Assembly: GCA_027492875.1 (NCBI GenBank)
Contig: JAPUDV010000068.1
Coordinates: 1 to 52,598 of the forward strand
Direction: 5' to 3'
From: Candidatus Competibacteraceae bacterium
GTDB lineage: Bacteria; Pseudomonadota; Gammaproteobacteria; Competibacterales; Competibacteraceae
Length of the DNA stretch: 52,598 nt
How positions within the stretch are numbered: the first letter of the stretch is position 1; each line of letters begins with the position of its first letter. Below the pieces are notes generated by a model. That model worked only from the letters and a program-made list of their open reading frames with translations, did no database searches and had not been told where the DNA came from. Shown in pieces: positions 17,498 to 26,457 of the stretch. Both the position numbers and the translations under genes were made by a program.

Positions 17498-18556
17498 CTA
17501 CAGCGACCCCTTCGCCTCCCAGGATGGCGCGATGATCTGTTCGGAACGCTTGCGGCAAACCATTTGCAGTTCTTTAAGAATGGTTTCCATACCGATCAGC
17601 CGGTCCAGAATGGTGCGGACCTCGCGCAGGGTGAAGATCACGTCGACGTCCATTTCCAGATATTTCTGCCGCTCGCTGCGCTCCGCCTGTTCGATGGCCG
17701 CCTGAATGCTTTCCCCCTTGTCCACCTCGGTGCCCAGCAGGCGGATAAATACCCGGAGTTTTTCGCGCTGCTGGGCCATCCACTCATTGTACTGATACAG
17801 CAGCTCGTAGCCATCCTCGACCGAGTAGGCCTTGTAGCGGAATTTAAGCTTGAGATCCTCGAAGGTGTTGTGGCGGAAAACCCGTCCCTCCTTCCAGTCA
17901 TCGATGGTCTGCCTGAACTCGATCGGTAAAAAATCCACTCCGGCCTGGATTCGGTTCTTGATGAACTCCAGTTCCTGCGCTTCCTTTTCCACCTTCTCGG
18001 CGGTGGTGCGCACCTGCTGGCGGATCGCTTCCGCCCGAGTGTAGGTCTTTTGCGGCGCCTTGCCCGGTTTAGCTGCGGCGGTGGCGGCTAGCCGGTTGCC
18101 TTGGCGCTCCACATCCAGCCATTCGGTGATGGCGTCCTCGACGGCGCGCATCCGCGCCTCGACTTCCTCGGCTTCCCGTCGCTCCACCGTGGTTCGCTTG
18201 AGCTGCACGCGCTCGGCCTCGGCCTGTTCGGCCGCCGCCCACTCGACGATGGCCTGTTCCACGGCCGCCTTCTCCGTCGCCGCTTTCTCCGCCGCCGCTT
18301 TCTCCGCCGCCGCCCGCTTGGCCGCCAGCCGCTCCGACGCCGCCCGCACGATCACCGCTTTCTCCGCCGCCGCTTTCTCCGCCGCCGCTTTCTCCGCCGC
18401 CGCTTTCTCCGCCGCCGCTTTCCTCAGCGATTTCAGTCGCTCTTCCATCCGCTGCTTGCGCTGCTGGATAAAACGCACGACCAGCCAGCCTGCGACCGCC
18501 ATGCTCGCCAGCGCTCCCAGCAATCCGATCACGCTCGTTAGTTGCCAACCACTCAT
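17498..18556 (-). CDS. Membrane-anchored protein with Ala/Glu/Lys coiled-coil repeats
   Basis: I do not recognise this 352-residue protein. A membrane helix near residues 5-27 (SVIGLLGALASMAVAGWLVV) is followed by a basic stretch and about 90 residues of AAAEK-type repeats predicted to form one long helix. The C-terminal half (from about residue 165) is charged and non-repetitive, with WKEGRVFRHNTFEDLKLKFRY and a heptad-like region near the end. The helix-rod-domain order recalls TolA-like or other envelope-spanning proteins, but no such domain is visible. I chose the ATG at 18556, with AAGGCGG upstream, over a TTG at 18607. The gene is convergent with livF. Confidence 0.7.
   Translation of the reverse strand: MSGWQLTSVIGLLGALASMAVAGWLVVRFIQQRKQRMEERLKSLRKAAAEKAAAEKAAAEKAAAEKAVIVRAASERLAAKRAAAEKAAAEKAATEKAAVEQAIVEWAAAEQAEAERVQLKRTTVERREAEEVEARMRAVEDAITEWLDVERQGNRLAATAAAKPGKAPQKTYTRAEAIRQQVRTTAEKVEKEAQELEFIKNRIQAGVDFLPIEFRQTIDDWKEGRVFRHNTFEDLKLKFRYKAYSVEDGYELLYQYNEWMAQQREKLRVFIRLLGTEVDKGESIQAAIEQAERSERQKYLEMDVDVIFTLREVRTILDRLIGMETILKELQMVCRKRSEQIIAPSWEAKGSL
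18358..18417 (-). repeat. 15-bp tandem repeat encoding AAAEK (4 copies)
   Basis: Four perfect copies of CTTTCTCCGCCGCCG (plus-strand sense) lie here, with a partial fifth. Two further perfect copies lie at 18283-18312. The array codes for the AAAEK stretch of the membrane-anchored protein and is likely to vary in copy number by slippage. Confidence 0.9.
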
Positions 18557-18640
18557 ATGCCGCCTTTTCGGACCGCCGAAGCCTGTACGGCTCGTCCTGT
18601 TATCCAACTCTAGTGCCTGTCAGGGCTCGACACTGAATAT

Positions 18641-19540
18641 CTACACCTCGCCCCCGAATATATCCAGCAGCCGCGGCGCCAGCAGCGCCAGTTCGCCGGT
18701 CATCAGCGCGAACTCGGCGTCGAATATCGCCTCCGGGGAATCCATGATGTCCCGCAGCGACTCCCGAACCACATCGAGGAATTGGAGTCGGCGGATCGCC
18801 AGCGCCTCGTCGAGCACAAAGGCGATCCTCTCGCTCCAGCACAGGCCCAAGCGGGTTACCTCCTTCCCCGCAGCCAGATGGCCGCGAATTTCGGCGCCGG
18901 CCAAATCCTGCCCACGACAACGCACGATTCCACCGGCTTCTCCCGCCTCACGCAACTCGCAGGTATCTCCCAGAGTAAATTCTGCGGGGGCCTGGCCCTC
19001 GGCCAGCCACGCCGTCATGACCGCCGCCACCGACTGCCGCACCCGCAACGGAGCGGCTGGCAGGGTATCCAGCGTCTTGCGCAGCATTCCGGTCAGTTCC
19101 TCCACCCCGCGCGGGCTGGCGCTGCCCACCACCAGCCAGCCCGCCGATGGATCGAGATAGGCGTAGCCATGCCGGCTCCGGCACAGGGCGCGAGGCAGCA
19201 GTTCGCCCACCATCTGCTCGCGCAACTCCCGCTTTTCGCGCCGCCGCACCGGCTGTCGCCGCTGGTTTTCCATCTCGGCGATGCGCTCGTCCACCATCTG
19301 GTTCAGCACGGCCGCCGGCAGGACTTTCTCCTCGGTCCGCAGGCATAGCAGCAACCGGCCCGCCGCCGCATGCACCAGATCGCGTCCCTTACGGCCCAGC
19401 GGTGGTGCCCAGCCGGCGCTACTCGGTTGATGACTGGGACAGGGCCGGAAAACGTGCTGCTCCAACCGTGCCGCCAGCGTCTCGGCCGAAAGCGGCAATG
19501 GCTCGACCCAGCGAAATAACGTCATATTCTTGAACCACAT
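18641..19540 (-). CDS. rdgC: Recombination-associated protein RdgC
   Basis: This 299-residue protein matches RdgC along its length: it starts MWFKNMTLFRW, has RKGRDLVHAAAGRLLLCLRT-like and EEKVLPAAVLNQMVDERI segments, and ends with the expected helical region. RdgC forms a ring-shaped dimer on double-stranded DNA and limits RecA function; it is found in beta- and gammaproteobacteria. The phasin gene is divergent, sharing a 176-base intergenic region. Confidence 0.93.
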   Translation of the reverse strand: MWFKNMTLFRWVEPLPLSAETLAARLEQHVFRPCPSHQPSSAGWAPPLGRKGRDLVHAAAGRLLLCLRTEEKVLPAAVLNQMVDERIAEMENQRRQPVRRREKRELREQMVGELLPRALCRSRHGYAYLDPSAGWLVVGSASPRGVEELTGMLRKTLDTLPAAPLRVRQSVAAVMTAWLAEGQAPAEFTLGDTCELREAGEAGGIVRCRGQDLAGAEIRGHLAAGKEVTRLGLCWSERIAFVLDEALAIRRLQFLDVVRESLRDIMDSPEAIFDAEFALMTGELALLAPRLLDIFGGEV

Positions 19541-19648
19541 GGGAATTATCCATCGCCGCGAAGGTCAACATTATCCGCCAATGCCGGCCGAACGCCAAGC
19601 CGGCCGGATGCTTCCACCCCACTGCGCCGCAACAAAAACCGGTTTATA

Positions 19649-19677
19649 TTGCACTGCAACAAAAGTTGCCTTATGCT
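19649..19677 (+). promoter_or_regulatory. Phasin promoter with overlapping palindromes (candidate PhaR site)
   Basis: A -35 box TTGCAC (19649-19654) and -10 box TATGCT (19672-19677) are separated by exactly 17 bases, each matching four of six consensus positions. Two inverted repeats overlap it: TTGCA-C-TGCAA (19649-19659) and GCAAC-AAAA-GTTGC (19656-19669). PhaR-type repressors of phasin genes bind TGC/GCA-rich palindromes, so this is a candidate operator; phaR itself is not in the window. Confidence 0.6.
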
Positions 19678-19716
19678 ATTTTCCATCAACCGACCACTCG
19701 TGGAGAAACCACCGTC

Positions 19717-20061
19717 ATGACCAACGATGCCCTGGCCAAAATGTCCGAGCAGTATCAGAACTTCCTGGCTCCGGTAATCAAGGCCAACAAGCTATCCGCC
19801 ACCAATCTGGAAGCCTTGGTCAATTTTCAGATGAGCGCCCTGCAATCCTATGTCGACATGGCCATGAACCGGATGAAAACCGCCGCCGACATCAGCGACC
19901 CCGCCAGTTTGCAGGCGTTCCTGACCTCGCAGTCCGCGTCGATCTCCAGCCTGCATCAGAAGTTCATGGACGACGCCAAGGCCCTGGCCGACCTGACGAC
20001 ACGCTTCAAAGCTGAATTCGATAAACTGGTGCAGGACAGCCTGACCGGCGTCGGCAAATAA
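19717..20061 (+). CDS. Phasin family protein
   Basis: This 114-residue helical protein coats polyhydroxyalkanoate granules by family function. It has the phasin pattern: YQNFLAPVIKANKLSATN near the start, then amphipathic helices rich in Ala, Met and Ser with few charged breaks. No signal peptide or membrane helix is present. I took the ATG at 19717, with GGAGA upstream; a TTG at 19666 would lie inside the promoter. It is a single-gene unit bounded by a promoter and a strong terminator. No PHA synthase is nearby. Confidence 0.85.
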   Translation: MTNDALAKMSEQYQNFLAPVIKANKLSATNLEALVNFQMSALQSYVDMAMNRMKTAADISDPASLQAFLTSQSASISSLHQKFMDDAKALADLTTRFKAEFDKLVQDSLTGVGK

Positions 20062-20078
20062 GCCGCCCCCTTTCCCGC

Positions 20079-20106
20079 AAGGCCGAACCTCCGGTTCGGC
20101 CTTTTT
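20079..20106 (+). terminator. Intrinsic terminator of the phasin gene
   Basis: AAGGCCGAACC (20079-20089) pairs perfectly with GGTTCGGCCTT (20093-20103) around a three-base loop, and a run of five T residues (20102-20106) follows. It lies 18 bases after the phasin stop. Confidence 0.9.
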
Positions 20107-20205
20107 CTTTGGCCGGCCGTGGCCGGGCGCTGTTCCAGCGGGATCGGTTTGGTATCCTGTTTCCTCCTTTCGCATCCTTCACCCCTGTTTCCTGATAATC
20201 TCCCG

Positions 20206-21294
20206 ATGGCGAAAAACCGGATCGTGGTGGGCCTGTCCGGCGGCGTGGATTCCTCGGTGGCCGCTCTGCTGCTGGTCGAGCAGGGCCATGAGGTGCATGG
20301 CGTATTCATGAAGAACTGGGAGGATTCCCTCGAAACCGGTTACTGTTCCGCCGCCGAGGATCTGGAGGACGCACGCTCGGTTTGCGACACGTTGGGCATT
20401 CCGCTGCATCAGGTCAATTTCACCGTCGAATATCAGGAGCGGGTGTTTCGCTATTTTCTGGACGAATACCGCCGCGGCCGGACCCCCAACCCGGACATCC
20501 TGTGCAACACCGAAATCAAGTTCCGCGCTTTCCTCGATCACGCCCGCCGGTTAGGCGCCGGGCGCATCGCCACCGGCCATTACGCCCGGCTTGAGCAGCG
20601 CGACGGCCGCCAGCACCTGCTCAAGGGCCGCGACCCGGACAAGGATCAGAGCTATTTTCTGTACGGACTCGACCAGTCTCAAGTGGCCGGTGCTCTGTTT
20701 CCCGTCGGTGACTTCCACAAGCACGAGGTGCGGGCAAGAGCCGCCCGCGCCGGTCTGGTCACCCACGCCAAAAAGGACAGCACCGGCATCTGCTTTATCG
20801 GCGAACGCCCGTTCCGGGAGTTCCTGAACCGTTTTCTACCGGTCCAGCCGGGACCGATCCGAACCCCGGATGGCGCGTTGCTGGGCGAACACGCCGGCCT
20901 GATGTTTCACACCATCGGCCAGCGGCAGGGACTGGGCATCGGTGGCCGGCGCGACGGCGGCGGCGCGCCCTGGTACGTCGCCGACAAGGAGCTGGAAAGC
21001 AACACGCTGATCGTGGTGCAGGGTCACGACCACCCTGCTCTATTTCACCGGCGCTTGCGGGCCTCGCAACTGCGCTGGGTCGCCGGACAACCGCCCAGAG
21101 CGCCGATGCGTTATCAGGCCAAGATCCGCTACCGTCAGCGCGATCAGGCTTGCGAGCTGGAGACATTGGACGCACGGGGCGCCACGATCCAGTTTCTCGA
21201 ACCACAGCGCGCCATTACCCCCGGACAGTCCATCGTCTTCTACCTCGCCGACGAATGTCTAGGCGGTGGGGTCATCGAAGCCGCCTGGGATTGA
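20206..21294 (+). CDS. mnmA: tRNA-specific 2-thiouridylase
   Basis: This 362-residue enzyme thiolates U34 of tRNA-Lys, -Glu and -Gln. The PP-loop SGGVDSS lies at residues 11-17. The catalytic cysteines are Cys100 ([10 protein letters not shown]) and Cys196 (GICFIGE), near their positions in E. coli MnmA. The target-recognition loop RTPNPD and the GHYAR motif are present. I chose the ATG at 20206, where homology begins. hflD follows 31 bases later, the usual gammaproteobacterial arrangement. Confidence 0.96.
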   Translation: MAKNRIVVGLSGGVDSSVAALLLVEQGHEVHGVFMKNWEDSLETGYCSAAEDLEDARSVCDTLGIPLHQVNFTVEYQERVFRYFLDEYRRGRTPNPDILCNTEIKFRAFLDHARRLGAGRIATGHYARLEQRDGRQHLLKGRDPDKDQSYFLYGLDQSQVAGALFPVGDFHKHEVRARAARAGLVTHAKKDSTGICFIGERPFREFLNRFLPVQPGPIRTPDGALLGEHAGLMFHTIGQRQGLGIGGRRDGGGAPWYVADKELESNTLIVVQGHDHPALFHRRLRASQLRWVAGQPPRAPMRYQAKIRYRQRDQACELETLDARGATIQFLEPQRAITPGQSIVFYLADECLGGGVIEAAWD

Positions 21295-21325
21295 ACCTCA
21301 TCCTCGCAACCCCGATCTTCATCCC

Positions 21326-21943
21326 ATGCCCCAAACCGACCGTGATCGCGCCATTGCTCTCGCCGGCGTGCTGCAAGCCGCCGACCTCGTGCGCGGTATC
21401 GCCCGCCGCGGCCAAGCTAACCCGGAGGATGTCGAAACCTGCCTGAACAGCCTGATCAAGATCGACGCCGCCAGCAGCGACGACGTGTACGGCGGCGCTC
21501 CCCGGCTGCGCACCGGACTGCAACTGCTTGAGCAGCAGCTCGGCAACCCGCGGGACATGGAGTTAACCCGCTATGCGGTGACACTGCTAAGCCTGGAGCG
21601 CAAGCTATCGCAACGATCCGACCTGTTGCGGGCCATCCGTACCGGTATCGAAAATATGATCTCGAACCTAGCGCATTTTCCGGTCGGGCATAGCAACTCT
21701 GTCGCCCGTTTCGCCGAGATCTATCTGAATAGCCTGAGCACGCTGTCGCCACGCATCATGGTCAGCGGCGCGCCGGTTCATCTGAACAATCCGGAGAACA
21801 GCAACCGTATTCGCGCACTGCTGCTGGCCGGTGTCCGTGCAGCAACGCTGTGGCGGCAAAGCGGCGGCAGCCGACTGACACTGCTGCTACGGCGCAACCC
21901 CCTGCTACGGGAAACCCGACGGTTGCTGGCGAGCTTGGCGTAA
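21326..21943 (+). CDS. hflD: High frequency lysogenization protein HflD homolog
   Basis: This 205-residue protein begins MPQTDRDRAIALAGVLQAADLV (quoted in part here as the family N terminus) and has the HflD pattern through GLQLLEQQLG, TRYAVTLLSLERKL and FAEIYLNSLSTLSPRI. E. coli HflD is a peripheral membrane protein that influences lambda CII stability; its normal role is unclear. I took the ATG at 21326 rather than the upstream frame that overlaps mnmA. The stop is 10 bases from the convergent relA stop. Confidence 0.93.
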   Translation: MPQTDRDRAIALAGVLQAADLVRGIARRGQANPEDVETCLNSLIKIDAASSDDVYGGAPRLRTGLQLLEQQLGNPRDMELTRYAVTLLSLERKLSQRSDLLRAIRTGIENMISNLAHFPVGHSNSVARFAEIYLNSLSTLSPRIMVSGAPVHLNNPENSNRIRALLLAGVRAATLWRQSGGSRLTLLLRRNPLLRETRRLLASLA

Positions 21944-21953
21944 TCCGCCAGCC

Positions 21954-24098
21954 TCAGCTCTTGCGATACGCCTCCACTACATTGTGCAACTGCCCGATCT
22001 GATCCAGCACCCGGCTCAGTTGCACCACATCGGTGATTTCCAGGGTCAACCCCATACGGGCAATCGAGGTTTCCTGATCGGTCAGCGTATTCGCGCCCAG
22101 CACGTTGACCTGTTCGTTGGCCAGAATCGAGGTGATATCGCGCAGCAGGCCGGAGCGATCATGGGCGACGATCATGATATCCACCGGATAAGTAGCCGGC
22201 GTTTCGCCCCAACCGACCTCGATGACGCGCTCGTGGTGCTGGCTGGCCAGACTTAACCAATTGGCGCAATCCTGGCGGTGGATGGTCACGCCGCGCCCCT
22301 GGGTGATGTAACCGACGATCGGCTCGAACGGCGCCGGTTGGCAGCACTGCGCCATTTGGGTCAGCAACCGACCCACCCCGCGAATTCGCACGTCGTCCTT
22401 GCCGGACTCGACGCTTCTGGGCTTGCGCGCGATGGGCGGATGCTCCGCGACAGCGGGCGGCGCCGGCAGCAGATCCTGAATTTTGGCCACCACCTGCGCG
22501 GTGGTCAGCGCACCGTGGCCAATGGTGGCGAACAGATCTTCCGGCTTGGCAAAGTTGAATTTTTCCGCCACCTTCTCCAGCTTGAGCTGCCGGATTCCCA
22601 ATCGCTGGAACTCCCGCTCCAGCAGCACGCGACCGGCGGCGATGCTTTTATCCTGATCCTGCTGGATAAACCATTGGCGGATCTTGGCCCGCGCCCGATT
22701 GGTCTTGACGTAGCCCAAATACGGGCTGAGCCAGTCGCGGCTGGGACCGCCGGTCTTGGCGGTCAATACGTCCACCTGCTCGCCGTTCCTCAGTTCATAA
22801 GTAAGCGGCACAATGCGGCCGTTAACCTTGGCGCCCCGACAACGATGGCCGACCTCGGTATGGATGTGGTAGGCGAAATCCAGCGGCGTCGCTCCCTGCG
22901 CCAGTTCGACGATGGCGCCCTTAGGCGTGACGGCGTACACCCGGTCCTGGAACGCCTCGGCCTTGAAGCGCTCCAGCAGATCGCCGTCGCCGGTTTCTTC
23001 CTCCCTATACTCCAGAATCTGCCGCAGCCAGGCGATTTGCTGTTCGGCCATCTCGCCCGGGCTCTCGCCACCCTCCTTGTAGCGCCAGTGGGCGGCAACG
23101 CCCAATTCGGCGTTCTGATGCATGGTGAAAGACCGGATCTGCACCTCCAGATTCCGGCCCTCCGGCCCCACCACCGCCGTATGCAGCGATTGATAGCCGT
23201 TGGGCTTGGGATGGGCGATATAGTCGTCGAACTCCTGATGGATATGGTTCCAACAGGCATGCACCACGCCGAGCGCGGCGTAGCAGTCGTTCACCGTGTC
23301 GACCATGACCCGCACCGCGCGCACGTCGAAAATTTGTTCGAAAGACAGCTTCTTGTGCTGCATCTTTCGCCAGATGCTGTAGATGTGCTTGACTCGGCCG
23401 CTGACCTCGGCGCGGATGCCGACCTGGCGCAGACGGCCACGCAACTCCTCCACAACCCGGTCGATATAATTTTCCCGGTCGGCGCGGCGCTGGTCGAGAG
23501 CGGCGGCAATTTGTTTATAAGCCGGCGGTTCCAGGTAGCGCAGCGCCAGATCTTCCATCTCCCACTTGATCCGGCCGATGCCAAGCCGGTTGGCCAGCGG
23601 GGTGAAAATATCCAGGGTCTCCCGGGCGATGCGGTGCTGCCCGACGGGGGGCCGCCGCCCGAACTGGCGCAGTTCGTGCAACCGCATTGCCAGCTTGATG
23701 AGCACCACCCGCACGTCCTGCGCCATCGCCAGCAACATCTTGCGCAGGCTTTCCAACTGATGACCGGCATGCTGGCCGCTCTGGTGTAATTCGCCGATGG
23801 CATCGAGCTTGGCGATGCCGTCGACCAAACGCGCGACGGCCGGTCCGAATTCCTCCTCAACCAGAGCCAGCTTGGTCAGCCCGGCCGCAACCGGCTCGTA
23901 AAGCAGCGCGGCGGCAACCACTTCGTGATCCACGCGCAGGTCGGCCAGCAAGTCGGCCACCGCCAGTTCCGGCTCGCCGCCGAGCGCGTGGGCGTGCCGG
24001 ACGATCTCGATCTGAGCCGGCGACCAGCGAACTTGCAGGGTACTTAACCAGGTATCGAAGTCCGCGCCGGCCAGCGCGGTTTGCCGGGAACTCACCAT
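21954..24098 (-). CDS. relA: (p)ppGpp synthetase RelA (hydrolase site degenerate)
   Basis: This 714-residue protein makes the alarmone (p)ppGpp on stalled ribosomes. The N-terminal region replaces the hydrolase HD motif with LLYEPVAAG, so hydrolysis is not expected. The synthetase domain has EFDDYIAHPKPNGYQSLHT; EFDD is the acidic form typical of RelA rather than the RxKD form of bifunctional SpoT. A TGS domain (VYAVTPKGAIVELAQGATPL) and a C-terminal ACT domain follow. I chose the ATG at 24098 because GGGGAGG lies just upstream. A spoT gene should exist elsewhere. Confidence 0.94.
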   Translation of the reverse strand: MVSSRQTALAGADFDTWLSTLQVRWSPAQIEIVRHAHALGGEPELAVADLLADLRVDHEVVAAALLYEPVAAGLTKLALVEEEFGPAVARLVDGIAKLDAIGELHQSGQHAGHQLESLRKMLLAMAQDVRVVLIKLAMRLHELRQFGRRPPVGQHRIARETLDIFTPLANRLGIGRIKWEMEDLALRYLEPPAYKQIAAALDQRRADRENYIDRVVEELRGRLRQVGIRAEVSGRVKHIYSIWRKMQHKKLSFEQIFDVRAVRVMVDTVNDCYAALGVVHACWNHIHQEFDDYIAHPKPNGYQSLHTAVVGPEGRNLEVQIRSFTMHQNAELGVAAHWRYKEGGESPGEMAEQQIAWLRQILEYREEETGDGDLLERFKAEAFQDRVYAVTPKGAIVELAQGATPLDFAYHIHTEVGHRCRGAKVNGRIVPLTYELRNGEQVDVLTAKTGGPSRDWLSPYLGYVKTNRARAKIRQWFIQQDQDKSIAAGRVLLEREFQRLGIRQLKLEKVAEKFNFAKPEDLFATIGHGALTTAQVVAKIQDLLPAPPAVAEHPPIARKPRSVESGKDDVRIRGVGRLLTQMAQCCQPAPFEPIVGYITQGRGVTIHRQDCANWLSLASQHHERVIEVGWGETPATYPVDIMIVAHDRSGLLRDITSILANEQVNVLGANTLTDQETSIARMGLTLEITDVVQLSRVLDQIGQLHNVVEAYRKS

Positions 24099-24212
24099 GA
24101 TGCCTCCCCAAAACGATCCAACGGAACAGGCCCGTTTCAACGCCGGATATACGGCGAAACGGAGGGTGGGGGTCGGGCGGACAAGGATTATTTTAGCGGG
24201 TGAAATCGGTCC

Positions 24213-24255
24213 GCATGCCGGCCTTCCTCTGGCGCCAGGGGGAGCACCGGCATGC
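24213..24255. other. Long imperfect hairpin between relA and the cytochrome gene
   Basis: GCATGCCGG (24213-24221) and CCGGCATGC (24247-24255) are perfect inverted repeats, and the inner 25 bases contain a second palindrome centred on CTGGCGCCAG. No T-tract follows on either strand. It lies just after the stop of the cytochrome-like gene and upstream of relA, so it may end or protect the cytochrome mRNA. Confidence 0.4.
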
Positions 24256-24278
24256 GAGCGGGAAACAACGCGAGTCGC

Positions 24279-24674
24279 CTAGTTGTTCTTGGCACCCTGG
24301 TCGACCCACTTGCGGATGATGACCAGTTGTTCTTCCGGCAGCTTGACCTTGCCATGCGGCATTTGAATGGAAGTATCCACGCCGGGACGACCTTCGATCA
24401 GCCGGTTGAAACTGCTGTTGAGACTCTGTCCGGGGATGATGACGGGACCCATCTTGGTGCCCTTCATCAGCTCCTGATAGTTGCCCAGCGCCAAACCACT
24501 CTTGGTATAGCCCTCGCCATTGGGCACGGTATGGCACTCCGCACAGCTCGCTTTCAGAATCGGATACACGTCCTTCTGGAAGCTCACCGGCTTGTCCGGT
24601 CGTTCGCCGGAACAGCCCGCCAGCATGCCCAACCCCAAAACCAACGCGAATGCAAGCCGTTTACGAGAGTTCAT
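24279..24674 (-). CDS. Cytochrome c-like lipoprotein
   Basis: This 131-residue protein has a lipoprotein signal (LGMLAGCSG, lipidated Cys near residue 21) and one c-type haem motif, CAECH, near residues 45-49. VYPILKASCAECHTVPNGEG resembles planctomycete-type cytochrome domains; SIQMPHGKVKLPEEQ supplies a plausible methionine ligand (QMPHG), and the C-terminal helix reads IIRKWVDQGAKN. It should be anchored to a membrane on the periplasmic side and move electrons. It is divergent from the sulfide:quinone oxidoreductase gene, but a functional link is only suggested by position. Confidence 0.85.
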   Translation of the reverse strand: MNSRKRLAFALVLGLGMLAGCSGERPDKPVSFQKDVYPILKASCAECHTVPNGEGYTKSGLALGNYQELMKGTKMGPVIIPGQSLNSSFNRLIEGRPGVDTSIQMPHGKVKLPEEQLVIIRKWVDQGAKNN

Positions 24675-24916
24675 GGATCGTCCTTTGAATGTGTTTTAAA
24701 CCTGCTCGGGTTATCGGATACGTCTGGATGGTACCGCCATAATCTTACCAGACTGCGGCGGCGCGGGGATGCCAAAGCGGCGCGAATCGTTGCGCGCCGG
24801 CGCCCGGCCATGCCCACGGAAATGATCTATGCTCTAATTAGAAGCGGTTATTTATCTCAACCCACTTGACAAACAACCGTCTAAAACACCCCGAAGAGGG
24901 TTCGGGAGAAACAATC

Positions 24917-26188
24917 ATGGCTCATATCGTTGTGATGGGCGCGGGTATCGGCGGCATCCCCTTCGCCTACGAAGCCCGGGAAAGACTGGGAAAAACCCAC
25001 GATATCACGGTGATCAACGCGAGCGAGGAGTTCCAGTTCCTCCCTTCCAACCCGTGGTTGCTGGTCGGCTGGCGCCGGCGCGGCGATATCGCCTTCCCGA
25101 TCGGCCCTTACCTCGAAAAGAAGGATATCCGTTTCATCGGCCGGCCGGTCACCCATATCGACGCCGCCCACAACCGGCTCACGATACAAGACGGGCAAAC
25201 CGTCGATTACGATTATCTCGTCATCACCACCGGCCCCAAGCTGGCCTTCGGCGAAGTACCGGGCGCCGGCCCTCACAACGGTCACACTCATTCGATCTGC
25301 GCGGTGGACCACGCCCAGACCGCCCACGAAGCCTATGAAGCCTTCTGCGAGGACCCTGGCCCGATCGTGGTGGGCGCAATGCCCATGGCCAGTTGTTTCG
25401 GACCGGTCTACGAAAGCGCGTTCATTCTTGACGCCGACCTGCGCAAGCGCAAGCTGCGCAAACACGTACCCATGACCATGATCACCAGCGAGCCGTACAT
25501 CGGCCACCTGGGCCTGGGTGGCGTCGGCGACTCCAAGGGCATGCTGGAATCGGATCTGCGCAACCGGCACATCAAGTGGATCACCAACGCCAAGACCACC
25601 CGGATCGAATCGGACCGCGCCATCGTCGAGGAATACAACGAACGGGGCGAAGTACTCAAGGAACATGAAGTGCCCTTTAAATTCGCCATGACCCTGCCAG
25701 CGTTCCGCGGCGTGGACCCGGTCGCCGCCGTGGACGGGCTGTGCAACCCGCGCGGTTTCGTGCTGATCGACGCCAACCAGCGCAGCCCCAAGTACCGCAA
25801 TATCTTCTCGGCCGGGGTGTGCGTGGCGATCCCGCCGGTCGAGGCCACGCCGGTGCCCACCGGCGTGCCCAAGACCGGTTATATGATCGAGTCGATGGTG
25901 TCCGCCATCGTCCAGAATATCCAAGCCGATCTGGCCGGCCAACCAGCCGTCGCCAAGGGCACCTGGAACGCCATCTGCCTGGCGGACATGGGCGATACCG
26001 GCGCGGCCTTCGTGGCGCTACCGCAGATCCCACCGCGCAACGTCAACTGGTTCAAAAAAGGCAAGTGGGTTCACTACGCCAAGATCGCCTTCGAAAAATA
26101 CTTCATCCACAAGATCAAAACTGGCGCATCGGAACCGGTGTACGAGAAGTATGTGCTGCGGACGCTGGGGATCGAACGGCTGGAATAA
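24917..26188 (+). CDS. sqr: Sulfide:quinone oxidoreductase
   Basis: This 423-residue flavoprotein oxidises sulfide and reduces the quinone pool. An N-terminal FAD-binding motif, VVMGAGIGGIPFAYEAR, is followed by Cys128, Cys160 (MASCFGP) and Cys354 (NAICLADMGD). These positions fit the three functional cysteines described for Acidithiobacillus ferrooxidans SQR (128, 160, 356). TPVPTGVPKTGYMIES is typical of the family, and the amphipathic C terminus (WVHYAKIAFEKYFIHKIK) would hold it to the membrane. I chose the ATG at 24917 with GGGAG upstream. A flavocytochrome c or NDH-2 role is less likely given the cysteines. Confidence 0.9.
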   Translation: MAHIVVMGAGIGGIPFAYEARERLGKTHDITVINASEEFQFLPSNPWLLVGWRRRGDIAFPIGPYLEKKDIRFIGRPVTHIDAAHNRLTIQDGQTVDYDYLVITTGPKLAFGEVPGAGPHNGHTHSICAVDHAQTAHEAYEAFCEDPGPIVVGAMPMASCFGPVYESAFILDADLRKRKLRKHVPMTMITSEPYIGHLGLGGVGDSKGMLESDLRNRHIKWITNAKTTRIESDRAIVEEYNERGEVLKEHEVPFKFAMTLPAFRGVDPVAAVDGLCNPRGFVLIDANQRSPKYRNIFSAGVCVAIPPVEATPVPTGVPKTGYMIESMVSAIVQNIQADLAGQPAVAKGTWNAICLADMGDTGAAFVALPQIPPRNVNWFKKGKWVHYAKIAFEKYFIHKIKTGASEPVYEKYVLRTLGIERLE

Positions 26189-26457
26189 AGCGGGTACCGG
26201 GGTCAGGAACGACACGCGACGGGCAGCCCGGCATACGGGATCGCCCGCCGGTATCCTCACGGAAAGTCATGCCTTGGTGGATTAGGCGTTATACTAGAGC
26301 CATTAACACGCATGGCGTTTGACGCCCGACTCCAGACGCTTGCCATTTCCCGACTCCAAGCAATGCCGCGATCCTTATTCGCGCGTTGCCGTCCGGCTTC
26401 GCGGTTGGAACACCCGCCGTCGTCGGCCATGGCCCCAAAAACCGTCAACACAACAGG

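Noticed and set aside
18283..18417. Short regular repeats considered as a CRISPR-like array
   Set aside because: The units are 15 bases, contiguous and in frame within a coding region, with no spacers.
22278..23789. A 503-codon open frame on the plus strand
   Set aside because: It is antisense to relA and shares its third-position GC bias; no motif is visible.
24866..24895. Perfect TTGACA hexamer before sqr
   Set aside because: No -10-like hexamer lies 16-18 bases downstream; the sequence there is CCCCGA-like.
26290..26295. TATACT, a possible -10 box upstream of glgB
   Set aside because: No -35 match at proper spacing and no extended -10 TG, so I did not list a promoter.
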